From contig DASXMR010000023.1 of the NCBI GenBank assembly GCA_036495525.1, positions 62,001-126,000 on the forward strand: a DNA stretch of 64,000 nucleotides, in the 5' to 3' direction. How positions within the stretch are numbered: the stretch's first letter is position 1; the number at the start of each line of letters is the position of its first letter. Made by a program: the position numbers and the translations under genes. The DNA is from DASXMR01 sp036495525 (GTDB lineage Bacteria > Actinomycetota > Actinomycetes > Streptosporangiales > Streptosporangiaceae). Shown here piece by piece: positions 41,711-48,659 of this stretch. A model generated the notes under the pieces. It saw only the letters and a program-made list of their open reading frames with translations, searched no databases and had not been told where the DNA came from.

Positions 41711-42664
41711 ATGCCGCCGAGCCGCCCCGAGCCAGTGCCCGCGATCAAGGACCTGCTGTCCAGTGGCGGGCAGTCGTTCTCGTTCGAGTTCATGCCGCCG
41801 AAGACAGCAGCTGAGGAGCGGCGGTTGTGGAGCTCCATCCGGCAGCTTGAACCGCTGCGGCCGACGTTCGTGTCGGTCACCTACGGGGCCGGCGGCTCGA
41901 CCAGGGATCGCACGGTCCGGATCACCGGCCGGATAGCCGAGGAAACGACGCTGACCCCGGTCGGCCATTTCACCGCCGTCAATCACTCAGTGGCCGAGCT
42001 GCGCCACGTCATCGGCTCGTATGCCGCGGTCGGCGTGCGCAACGTACTCGCACTGCGCGGCGACCCGCCCGGTGACCCGGCCGCCGAGTGGGTGCCGCAT
42101 CCGGACGGGCTGCAGTACGCCGAGGAACTGGTGCGGCTGGTCAAGGCCTCGGGTGACTTCTGCGTGGGTGTCGGCGCGTTCCCCGAGGGCCACCCGCGAT
42201 CGCCGAGCCGGGCGTCGGACATCGAGTTCTTCATCCGCAAGTGCGAGGCCGGGGCGGACTTCGCGATCACCCAGATGTTCTTCTATCCGGAGGACTACCT
42301 GCGGATGCGCGACGATGTCGCGGCGCGCGGCTGCGACGCGCCGATCATCGCCGGGATCATCCCGATCACCAGCGTGCCCATGATCGACCGGGCGGTGCTG
42401 CTGTCCGGCGCGCGGTTCCCCGCTGAGCTGGCTGAGCAACTGCACGCGCACGAGGAGGACAAGGTCGCGGTGCGCAAGATAGGCGTGGAGTACGCGGCCG
42501 CGATGTGCGAGCGGCTGCTGGCCGAGGGCGTGCCAGGACTGCACTTCTACACGCTGAACGGCTCGCGGGCGACCAGGGAGATCTACCAGGTCCTCGGGCT
42601 GGCCGGACGGCCGGCGCCAGCGGGCGCCGTGGCCGCGGTGCCGCCCGCCCGTCCCATCGGCTGA
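41711..42664 (+). CDS. metF: 5,10-methylenetetrahydrofolate reductase
   Basis: MetF reduces methylene-THF to methyl-THF for methionine synthesis and matches the flavin-binding TIM barrel family. The 317 residues contain the catalytic Glu in FSFEFMPPK, VSVTYGAGGSTRDRT, LALRGDPPG, FCVGVGAFPEGHP, ITQMFFYPEDYLRMRDD and GLHFYTLNGS. The N-terminal 13 residues and the C-terminal Ala/Pro tail are variable. ATG 41711 follows GAGGA closely. It is downstream of thiE on the same strand. Confidence 0.94.
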   Translation: MPPSRPEPVPAIKDLLSSGGQSFSFEFMPPKTAAEERRLWSSIRQLEPLRPTFVSVTYGAGGSTRDRTVRITGRIAEETTLTPVGHFTAVNHSVAELRHVIGSYAAVGVRNVLALRGDPPGDPAAEWVPHPDGLQYAEELVRLVKASGDFCVGVGAFPEGHPRSPSRASDIEFFIRKCEAGADFAITQMFFYPEDYLRMRDDVAARGCDAPIIAGIIPITSVPMIDRAVLLSGARFPAELAEQLHAHEEDKVAVRKIGVEYAAAMCERLLAEGVPGLHFYTLNGSRATREIYQVLGLAGRPAPAGAVAAVPPARPIG

Positions 42665-42747
42665 CCACTCCCCGGCGACGGTCAGCGTCTTCGTGTCGGG
42701 GGCCAGCTGTGTGCCGGGCCGGCTGCCTGCTTCCCGCCTGGTGCTGG

Positions 42748-43335
42748 TCAGCCTGGCCGGTTGCCGTCCGCGGCAGCGCCGCGCAGCGGCAGCACTGCGC
42801 CCATGACCGCATAGGGCGGGCTGCCGCCAGGAAAGCTGTAGCCGGTCAGCAGGTCATTGAAGCCAAGGTCCCGGTACAGCCGCCTGGCCGGCGATTCAGC
42901 GTCCCTGGTGGACAGCAGCGCCGTGTGCTCGGCGCGCCCGGCGGTGAGTGTCAGCAGCATGCCGCGGCCGGTTCCCCGGCCCTGGTAGGCGGGGTGCACG
43001 TGCACCTCGGCGATCTCCATCGCGCTGCTGAGCCATCCGCTAGCCGTCTGCTGGCCGGCCGCCGCGGTGATCCCGGCGAGTACGACGTCGTGCCACCACT
43101 GACCCGCCTGACCGCGGAACGCGTAGCTGAAGGCGATCACCGGCCCGCCTTGCCTTTCGGACACGGCGAGCGCACGGAAGTCCGGGTTGGCCGCGTGCCG
43201 CTGCATGATGTAGCGACGGCCAGGCAAGTCGGCCGGGTCTGGCCGCATCGCCGCCGCGTAAATCGCCACGAGCTCGTCCAGCCTGGCGAGGAAACCGGCC
43301 GGGTCGAGCTCGCAGACGACGCCTGGGCTGCGCAC
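42748..43335 (-). CDS. GNAT-family N-acetyltransferase
   Basis: The 195 residues have a typical GNAT core: MEIAEVHVHPAYQGRGTGRGMLLTLTAG, with the acetyl-CoA loop YQGRGTGRG, and the C-terminal LLSTRDAESPARRLYRDLGFNDLLTGYSFPGG. The N-terminal half is variable and contains IYAAAMRPDPADLPGRR. The substrate is unknown. GTG 43335 is the start, and the gene converges with metF. A CsaA-like gene ends 35 nt upstream on the same strand. Confidence 0.84.
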   Translation of the reverse strand: MRSPGVVCELDPAGFLARLDELVAIYAAAMRPDPADLPGRRYIMQRHAANPDFRALAVSERQGGPVIAFSYAFRGQAGQWWHDVVLAGITAAAGQQTASGWLSSAMEIAEVHVHPAYQGRGTGRGMLLTLTAGRAEHTALLSTRDAESPARRLYRDLGFNDLLTGYSFPGGSPPYAVMGAVLPLRGAAADGNRPG

Positions 43336-43370
43336 GGGCGCCAGCGTACGTCGCCGGCGCTGCGGCCGTG

Positions 43371-43712
43371 TCAGCAGACCCTGGCCCCCGGCTCGACCGG
43401 GCGGTCAGGGCCGATCAGCGGCACCTCGCTGCCGTCGGCTGACGGCACGCCGAGCACCAGCACCTGCGAGGTGAACCCGGCCACCCGTAGCGGGGCCAGG
43501 TTGGTGACCGCCAGCACGGTCCGCCCTACCAGGCCGGCTGCCGAATACAGCCCGGTGAACTGCGCGCTCGACTGCAGCACGCCAAGTTCGCCGAAGTCGA
43601 TCCACAGCCGGTAAGCGGGCACCCTGGCCAGCTCGTGCAACTCGGCCCTGGTCACCAGGCCGGCCCGGATCTCCACCCGGCGGAAGTCGTCGACGTCAAT
43701 GCGTTCGCTCAT
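43371..43712 (-). CDS. CsaA-type tRNA-binding domain protein
   Basis: The 113 residues form one OB-fold tRNA-binding domain related to CsaA and the C-terminus of MetRS: DFRRVEIRAGLVTRAELHEL, AYRLWIDFGELGVLQSSAQFTGLY and VTNLAPLRVAGFTSQVLVLG. The protein probably binds tRNA or acts as a chaperone; several CsaA residues are conserved (a GxxxSSAQ segment and VLAVTN). ATG 43712 is the start. The long frame upstream to 44138 crosses a palindrome cluster and is not part of it. Confidence 0.85.
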   Translation of the reverse strand: MSERIDVDDFRRVEIRAGLVTRAELHELARVPAYRLWIDFGELGVLQSSAQFTGLYSAAGLVGRTVLAVTNLAPLRVAGFTSQVLVLGVPSADGSEVPLIGPDRPVEPGARVC

Positions 43713-44021
43713 GCCACGCCCGCTGCCTCCGTCTGGGCGGGTGGCCAACCCGCCCGTTGCCGGTCTGGACGGGTTGCTAACCCGACCGATGCGGCCCCCC
43801 GGGCGGCACCCAGTCCACCCGATGCGCGAATCGTACGGGTTGCGAACCCGGCCGCCGCGATGCCATCGGCCAGGCTGGCCTGCCCCGCGCCCGGCGGCCG
43901 AGGCCAAGGTGCGGCGGCTACGCTGACCCCGCCGGTACTGGGCACCCGGATGCGGACAACAGGAGACGGTGACGGGGGCGGAGACCGGGGCGGCAGGCGT
44001 TGCGGGCGCGGGGAGACAGGA
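43713..44021. other. Divergent 309-nt control region between the CsaA-like and winged-helix genes
   Basis: The region holds three CGGGTTGCnAACCCG-like palindromes within about 32-bp-spaced imperfect repeats (43731-43858), then GC-rich sequence and the GGGAG ribosome-binding site of the winged-helix gene at 44011-44015. No clear -35/-10 is seen. Confidence 0.6.
43731..43858. repeat. Cluster of palindrome-centred imperfect repeats, period about 32 bp
   Basis: Palindromes CGGGTGGCCAACCCG (43738-43752), CGGGTTGCTAACCCG (43770-43784) and CGGGTTGCGAACCCG (43836-43850) lie 32 and 66 bp apart. The first two are embedded in 30-bp units (43731-43760 and 43763-43792) that match at most positions; a degenerate unit without the palindrome fits the 43795-43824 slot. 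They look like operator or iteron sites. Confidence 0.75.
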
Positions 44022-45206
44022 ATGCGGCGATTCGGCGAGGGTGAGCGGCGGGCCAGGCTTGGCGTTCGGCACCGGCTGGCACCTAACGCGCTGGCCGTCG
44101 ACCCAGCCGAGGTCGCCAGCTCGCTGGTCGCTGTGCACAGCACCGACCCTTCGTCGGTCTACCTGGGCTTGCTGAGGCGAATGGCGGACGGCGCGATCGC
44201 CGACATCGAGCGTGCGCTGTACCAGGACAAGACGCTGCTGCGGCTACTCGGCATGCGCCGCACGGTCTTCGTCGCGACGCCCGACAACGCGGCGATCATC
44301 CAAGCCGGGGCCGCGCGTGCCGTGGCCGCCAACGAGCGCCGCAAGCTGCACAGCTGGCTCGAGCGTGCCGGGGTCGCCGAGGATGCGGCCGGCTGGCTGG
44401 CCGGGGCCGAGGATGCGGCGCTGGCCGCACTGGCAGAGCGCGGGATGGCGACGGCATCAGAGCTGTCCGGCGACGACTCCCGGCTCGGCACCCAGGTGAG
44501 CCTCGGTGAGGGCAGGTGGCCGGTCAAGTTCAACGTCGCGAGCCGGGTGCTGCTCCTGCTCGCCGCCGACGGGAAGGTCATCCGCGGCCGGCCACGCGGG
44601 TCGTGGACCTCGCACCAGTACCGGTGGGCACCGCTGGCCGCCTGGTACCCGCCAGGGCTCGACGAGTGGCCGGACAGCACCGCCGAGGCCGAGCTGGCCA
44701 GGAGGTGGCTGCACGCCTACGGGCCGGCGACCGCCGACGACCTGCGCTGGTGGACGGGCTGGTCAGCGGCCAGGCTGCGGCGGGCGCTGACGGCGCTGCA
44801 GCCAGCCGAGGTGGACCTCGATGGCGTGCCTGGCATCGCGGCGCCCGGCGACCTGGAGCCGGGGCCGGAGCCTGAGCCATGGGCCGCGCTGCTGCCAGCG
44901 CTCGACTCAACGCCGATGGGATGGCGGCAGCGGGACTGGTTCCTCGGCGAGCACGCCGGCCGGCTGTTCGATAACACCGGCAACATCGGCCCGTCGCTGT
45001 GGTGGAACGGGCGGATCGTCGGCGGCTGGGCGCAGGACCGTGACGGGCAGATCGTCTGCCGGTTCCTGGAGGACGCCGGGTCCGACGCCCAGACAGCGGC
45101 CGAGACGGCGGCGAAGCGGCTGGCGAGCCTGCTCGGCGGCGTCAAGCTGAGCCCGCGAACCCGCGGCCGCACCTGGCTGGAGCAGGAGCTGGCTCGCGAC
45201 GCCTGA
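44022..45206 (+). CDS. Winged-helix DNA-binding protein (HTH_42 family, AlkZ-related)
   Basis: The 394 residues match COG3214 / HTH_42, the family including Streptomyces AlkZ DNA glycosylases. Tandem winged helices are indicated by RHRLAPNALAVDPAEVASSLVAVHSTDPSSVYLGL, MRRTVFVATPDNAAI, ADGKVIRGRPRGSWTSHQYRW and PATADDLRWWTGWSAARLRRAL. Glycosylase activity has been shown only for a few members; this one lacks the QxQ catalytic motif I would look for, and HSTDPSS occupies that place. ATG 44022 has GGAG 6 nt upstream. The frame is open to 43635 but crosses the repeat cluster. Confidence 0.83.
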   Translation: MRRFGEGERRARLGVRHRLAPNALAVDPAEVASSLVAVHSTDPSSVYLGLLRRMADGAIADIERALYQDKTLLRLLGMRRTVFVATPDNAAIIQAGAARAVAANERRKLHSWLERAGVAEDAAGWLAGAEDAALAALAERGMATASELSGDDSRLGTQVSLGEGRWPVKFNVASRVLLLLAADGKVIRGRPRGSWTSHQYRWAPLAAWYPPGLDEWPDSTAEAELARRWLHAYGPATADDLRWWTGWSAARLRRALTALQPAEVDLDGVPGIAAPGDLEPGPEPEPWAALLPALDSTPMGWRQRDWFLGEHAGRLFDNTGNIGPSLWWNGRIVGGWAQDRDGQIVCRFLEDAGSDAQTAAETAAKRLASLLGGVKLSPRTRGRTWLEQELARDA

Positions 45207-45238
45207 GCCAGCTGAGCTCACGTGCAGCTGCTGTCTGG

Positions 45239-45373
45239 TCAGGTCTCCAAGGTCCGGCGCTGGTTCGAGATCAGCGCCAGCAACGCCGTAAGGGTCGGCC
45301 CCGTACCTGGAGCGCACGACGGAAGTGCGGCCAGGGCAGCAGCGATGGCGAGGTCCTGGTCCGCGATCGGCAT
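45239..45373 (-). CDS. Candidate 44-residue small protein with leaderless promoter
   Basis: ATG 45373 opens a 44-codon frame reading MPIADQDLAIAAALAALPS and later LTALLALISNQRRTLET before TGA. TAAAAT, the best -10 hexamer in the region, ends 6 nt before the ATG, exactly where a leaderless mRNA would begin. The sequence is amphipathic helix-like with a basic tail. I know no family for it, and the codon support is weak because the ORF is short. Confidence 0.4.
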   Translation of the reverse strand: MPIADQDLAIAAALAALPSCAPGTGPTLTALLALISNQRRTLET

Positions 45374-45379
45374 GCGCGA

Positions 45380-45385
45380 ATTTTA
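45380..45385 (-). promoter_or_regulatory. -10 element of the candidate small gene
   Basis: TAAAAT on the minus strand, 6 nt before ATG 45373; unusually AT-rich for this genome. Confidence 0.45.
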
Positions 45386-45490
45386 GGTCTGCCGGGCGTG
45401 AAGCACTTGCCAGCGCCGATCTGCGCTGACCCGGTTTTGTCAGACCCGTTCGCTAACTTCGAACTCAGCTACAAGCGGCTGGACAGTTAA

Positions 45491-45507
45491 CCGAATATCT
45501 GTTCGAA
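45491..45507. promoter_or_regulatory. SOS-box-like site (CGAAT-ATCT-GTTCG)
   Basis: It differs in one position from the LexA half-site pair CGAAC-4 nt-GTTCG used in actinobacteria. It lies about 110 nt before the HEPN-domain gene; LexA control is an inference. Confidence 0.35.
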
Positions 45508-45617
45508 TAGATGGGTGGGATCCGCCTGGCTGGCCAAGGGCCGGCCGGGAGCCCGGCCGGGCGAGGCGTGGGGAAGCGCCCCGGCCGGCCGGGCCCGGCG
45601 GTAACGGAGGAGTGGCT

Positions 45618-46100
45618 ATGAGCAGGGTGACGCAGGTTCGCGCGGACAAGCCGGGTCAGGTGCTCTCGCAAGTGCGCGCTGACCGGCCGAGCCGGGTCGC
45701 GCCGTCAGCGCTGGCACTGCTCGAGTCAGCACGGCACGGTCTGGCGGCCGCCGAGACCGAGCCGACGCCCGCTGCCCGGTACGTGGGCGCTCACCTTGCT
45801 GCGCTGCGCGCGGCGGCCGCCGTGGTAGCCGCCAGGGCAGAGCCGGCCACCGGTCGCCGCAAGCGACCGCAGAGCGTGTGGGAGCTGCTGCCCAGGGTCG
45901 AGCCGACGCTGTGCGAGTGGGCCGCCTTTTTCGCCGCTGGCGCTGGCAAGCGTGCAGCGGCAGAAGCGGGGCTGCCGAGGGCTGTCGCGCCGCGCGAGGC
46001 TGACGACCTGCTGCGCGACGCTGGGATCTTCGTGTCGCTGGTCGGCAGCGCGCTTGGCGTGCCAGACCAGCCGCTGCTGCCGCTGATGTCCGTCGGCTAG
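45618..46100 (+). CDS. SAV_6107-type HEPN-domain protein
   Basis: The 160-residue helical protein matches the SAV_6107-like HEPN family: PSALALLESARHGLAAAETEPTPAARYVGAHLAALRAAAAVVAARA, then VWELLPRVEPTLCEWAAFFAAGAGKRAAAEAG. HEPN domains often bind nucleotides or RNA, but the RxxxxH ribonuclease motif is not evident here. The role is unknown. ATG 45618 has GGAGG 7 nt upstream; GTG 45612 is an in-frame alternative. It converges with bldD. Confidence 0.83.
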   Translation: MSRVTQVRADKPGQVLSQVRADRPSRVAPSALALLESARHGLAAAETEPTPAARYVGAHLAALRAAAAVVAARAEPATGRRKRPQSVWELLPRVEPTLCEWAAFFAAGAGKRAAAEAGLPRAVAPREADDLLRDAGIFVSLVGSALGVPDQPLLPLMSVG

Positions 46101-46133
46101 GCGCCGGGTCAGCTGTCGTTGGTCGGCTGGTGC

Positions 46134-46628
46134 TCAGAAGGAGTCGATCGCTCCGCGCGCGTCGGAGTCCAGGATGCCCCAGCCGATCAGTTCCTCGGTG
46201 AGGTCGGCTGGCGACTTGTCATAGATGACCGCAAGCGAGCGCAGGTCTTCCTGCCTGATCGACAGCACCCGGCCGTTGTAGTCACCGCGCTGGCTCTGAA
46301 TCGTCGCCACGTAGCGGGCTAGCGGGCCGGCCTGGTCCTTCGGCAGCTCAGACATCCGCTCGAGGTCAATGACCAGCTTGGGGGCGGGCGCCAGCAAGGT
46401 CGGCAGCACGTCACCGGGCAGCAGCTCCGACACCGGCACGCCGTAGAACTCCGCCAGCTCAGCCAGCTTCTGCACGGTCACAGATCGATCGCCGCGCTCG
46501 TACGAGCCCACGACGACGGCCTTCCAGCGGCCGCGGGACTTCTCCTCCACGCCATGCAGAGAGAGGCCCTGCTGGGTGCGGATGGCGCGCAGCCGCGCGC
46601 CCAGGGTCTTGGCGTATTCAGATGGCAT
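46134..46628 (-). CDS. bldD: BldD global developmental regulator
   Basis: BldD represses sporulation and antibiotic genes during vegetative growth when dimerised by tetrameric cyclic di-GMP. The 164 residues begin with the XRE DNA-binding domain (LGARLRAIRTQQGLSLHGVEEKS; WKAVVVGSYERGDR) and end with the regulatory domain. The c-di-GMP signature RxD-x8-RxxD is intact (R114, D116, R125, D128) in QRGDYNGRVLSIRQED, with the same numbering as S. coelicolor BldD. The middle linker (70-85) is variable. ATG 46628 is the start. An AGTGAC-type half-site at 46676-46681 suggests autoregulation. Confidence 0.95.
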   Translation of the reverse strand: MPSEYAKTLGARLRAIRTQQGLSLHGVEEKSRGRWKAVVVGSYERGDRSVTVQKLAELAEFYGVPVSELLPGDVLPTLLAPAPKLVIDLERMSELPKDQAGPLARYVATIQSQRGDYNGRVLSIRQEDLRSLAVIYDKSPADLTEELIGWGILDSDARGAIDSF

Positions 46629-46893
46629 GGTTCCGGCCCCCTGGCCTGTTGAAGCTCTTAGTAGTGGTTACGGACAGTGACGGTAGGCGCCCTGCGCGAC
46701 GAGGTCAAGCCGAATGGCGAAAAGCGGATGAACGTACCCGGCTCGGCGCATCCCCGCTGTATCCGCCTGGCTGCCCCGCAGCGGGGGACCGTACTCGCCG
46801 GTAAGCCCGGCAGCGCCGACACTGCCAGGGGTTCAGTGCACGTGCAGTCAAGCCAGATGCCGCCCGGTAAGTACCATCTGATCCAGATTTCAT

Positions 46894-46907
46894 GTGATAA
46901 TGATCAC
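46894..46907. promoter_or_regulatory. Palindrome GTGAT-AATG-ATCAC in AT-rich island
   Basis: Perfect 5-bp arms in one of the few AT-rich patches. The centre TGATAATGATCA resembles Fur/Zur-type sites, and GATAAT could serve as a -10. No metal-related gene is adjacent. Confidence 0.35.
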
Positions 46908-47013
46908 CGGCGATTACGCGCAGTGCCGGCCGGCTGCCGCGTCCGCGACCGCCACGCCGGTCTTCGCATCGTGCCAGGTCCACGCCCGCCTCGCTGATAC
47001 CGTGAGGTGACCA

Positions 47014-47060
47014 GACGTCCTTTAAGACCCGTTCAGAGAGGCGGGAAAGGAGGTCCTTTT
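47014..47060 (+). promoter_or_regulatory. PyrR-binding RNA leader of the pyr operon
   Basis: The sequence has ACGTCCTTT, then CCCGTTCAGAGAGGCGGG and AAAGGAGGT. The CCCG/CGGG stem with a TTCAGAGAGG loop is the PyrR recognition element, and ACGTCCTTT can pair with the ribosome-binding site AAAGGAGGT, so PyrR-UMP binding probably blocks translation of pyrR, as in mycobacteria. Confidence 0.85.
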
Positions 47061-47061
47061 C

Positions 47062-47739
47062 ATGCATGCAGCGGATCAGCCCGCCGGAGGTTCACAGAGC
47101 CGCCGGACGCCAGCCAGGGACGGCAAGACCGTCCTGGAGCCGGCTGAGATATCGCGGGCGCTGACCAGGATCGCGCACGAGATCCTGGAGCGCACCAGCG
47201 GCGCCGCCGACGTCGTGCTCCTCGGGATCCCGACCAGGGGAGTGCCGCTCGCCGGCCGGCTGGCCGCCCGGCTGGCCAAGGTCGAGGGCAGAGAAGTGCC
47301 GGCCGGCTCGCTGGACATCACCATGTACCGGGACGACCTGCGGCTGCGGCCGGCCCGCGCACTGGGCCACACCGAGGTCCCGTCCTCCGGCGTCGACGGC
47401 AGGATCGTGATCCTGGTCGACGACGTGCTCTACTCGGGCCGGACGGTGCGAGCCGCCCTCGACGCGCTCGGCGACCTTGGCCGGCCCCGCGCGGTGCAGC
47501 TGGCGGTGCTGGTCGACCGGGGGCATCGCGAGCTGCCGATCAGGGCGGACTACGTCGGCAAGAACCTGCCGACCTCGCAGCGCGAGGTCGTCCGGGTGCT
47601 GCTCGAAGAGACCGACGGCCGGGATGCGGTGACACTGGCTGAAAGCGGTGACGCCGGCACCGGCCGCGGCGGCACGGCGGGTCAGCCAGCCAGGCCAGGC
47701 CTCCAGGCCGGCCGCGACGGCAGCAGGACTGCCCGGTGA
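47062..47739 (+). CDS. pyrR: Bifunctional pyr operon regulator / uracil phosphoribosyltransferase
   Basis: PyrR binds the pyr mRNA leader in response to UMP and can also make UMP from uracil and PRPP. The 225 residues contain the PRPP motif VILVDDVLYSGRT (116-128), the N-terminal LTRIAHEILERTSGAADVVLLGIPTRGVPLA and the RNA-binding basic region YRDDLRLRPARALGH. The C-terminal 35 residues are a variable Gly/Ala/Arg tail. ATG 47062 follows AAAGGAGGT. The stop overlaps the pyrB start (GTGA). Confidence 0.94.
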   Translation: MHAADQPAGGSQSRRTPARDGKTVLEPAEISRALTRIAHEILERTSGAADVVLLGIPTRGVPLAGRLAARLAKVEGREVPAGSLDITMYRDDLRLRPARALGHTEVPSSGVDGRIVILVDDVLYSGRTVRAALDALGDLGRPRAVQLAVLVDRGHRELPIRADYVGKNLPTSQREVVRVLLEETDGRDAVTLAESGDAGTGRGGTAGQPARPGLQAGRDGSRTAR

Positions 47740-48659
47740 ACCGGCACCTGATCTCGGCCGCTGACCTGAGCCGGGATGACGCGCTGCTGGTGCTGGACAC
47801 CGCCGAGGAGCTCGCGCAGCTGGCCGAGCGGCCGGTCAGGAAGCTGCCCACGCTGCGCGGCCGGACCGTGGTGAACCTGTTCTTCGAGGACTCCACCAGG
47901 ACCAGGATCTCCTTCGAGGCGGCAGCCAAGCGGCTGTCAGCCGACGTGATCAACTTCTCGGCCAAGGGCTCAAGCGTGGCCAAGGGCGAGAGCCTCAAGG
48001 ACACCGCGCTGACGCTGGAGGCGATGGGCGCCGATGCGGTCGTGATCAGGCACGGCGCCTCGGGTGCCCCGCACCGGCTGGCCGGCTGGGTGCGCGGCAG
48101 CGTGGTCAACGCCGGCGACGGCACCCACGAGCACCCGACCCAGGCGCTGCTTGACGCGTTCACGATGCGGCGCAGGCTTGGCCGGCTGGACGGGCTGCGG
48201 GTGACGATCGTCGGCGACGTGCTGCACAGCCGGGTCGCGCGGTCCAACGTGCTGCTGCTCGACACCCTCGGCGCCGAGGTCACCCTCGTCGCGCCGCCCA
48301 CGCTGCTGCCCGTGGCCGTGACCTCCTGGCCGTGCACGACCAGCTACGACCTGTCGGCCGCGCTGCCCAAGAGCGATGTGGTGATGATGCTGCGAGTTCA
48401 GCAGGAGCGGATGACCGGCTCCTACTTCCCGAGCGTGCGCGAGTACAGCCGGCGGTACGGGCTGGACGCCGACCGGATGGCGCTGCTGCCCGAGCACGCG
48501 GTGGTGATGCACCCGGGCCCGATGAACCGGGGCGTCGAGATCGCCGCCGAGGTCGCCGACTCAGTCCGCTCCACCATCGTCGAGCAGGTGGCCAACGGGG
48601 TCAGCGTCCGGATGGCGGTGCTCTACCTGCTGCTCGGCGGGGCGGAGGGAAAGCAGTGA
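47736..48659 (+). CDS. pyrB: Aspartate carbamoyltransferase, catalytic subunit
   Basis: PyrB makes carbamoyl-aspartate, the committed step of pyrimidine synthesis. The 307 residues contain the carbamoyl-phosphate motif FFEDSTRTRISFE (about 49-61), the INFSAKGSSVAKGES loop, HEHPTQALLDAFT, the aspartate-side EHAVVMHPGPMNRGVEI and a complete C-terminus. No regulatory chain (pyrI) is present, so it is the simple trimeric class. GTG 47736 overlaps pyrR, and its stop overlaps pyrC (GTGA). Confidence 0.96.
   Translation: MNRHLISAADLSRDDALLVLDTAEELAQLAERPVRKLPTLRGRTVVNLFFEDSTRTRISFEAAAKRLSADVINFSAKGSSVAKGESLKDTALTLEAMGADAVVIRHGASGAPHRLAGWVRGSVVNAGDGTHEHPTQALLDAFTMRRRLGRLDGLRVTIVGDVLHSRVARSNVLLLDTLGAEVTLVAPPTLLPVAVTSWPCTTSYDLSAALPKSDVVMMLRVQQERMTGSYFPSVREYSRRYGLDADRMALLPEHAVVMHPGPMNRGVEIAAEVADSVRSTIVEQVANGVSVRMAVLYLLLGGAEGKQ

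Larger units (their letters stand above)
45207..45617. other. 411-nt intergenic region with a candidate small ORF and an SOS-box-like site
   Basis: It contains the candidate minus-strand ORF at 45239-45373, its -10 element TAAAAT, the inverted repeat GTTCG-7 nt-CGAAC at 45448-45464, an SOS-box-like CGAATATCTGTTCG at 45492-45505 and the GGAGG ribosome-binding site of the HEPN gene at 45606-45610. Confidence 0.5.
46629..47061. other. 433-nt divergent region between bldD and pyrR
   Basis: It contains the bldD promoter side with an AGTGAC half-site (46676-46681), an unusual AT-rich island with the palindrome GTGAT-AATG-ATCAC (46894-46907), and the PyrR leader (47017-47060). Minus-strand ORFs through it have no family support. 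Confidence 0.55.

Noticed and set aside
43731..43858. CRISPR array
   Set aside because: Repeats are imperfect, only three or four, with palindromic cores and no cas genes; operator-like sites fit better.
43635..44021. N-terminal extension of the winged-helix frame
   Set aside because: It would translate the palindrome cluster and overlap the CsaA-like gene; a good ribosome-binding site precedes ATG 44022.
46705..47067. 120-residue minus-strand ORF in the bldD-pyrR gap
   Set aside because: It is antisense to the PyrR leader and ribosome-binding site and has no recognisable domain.
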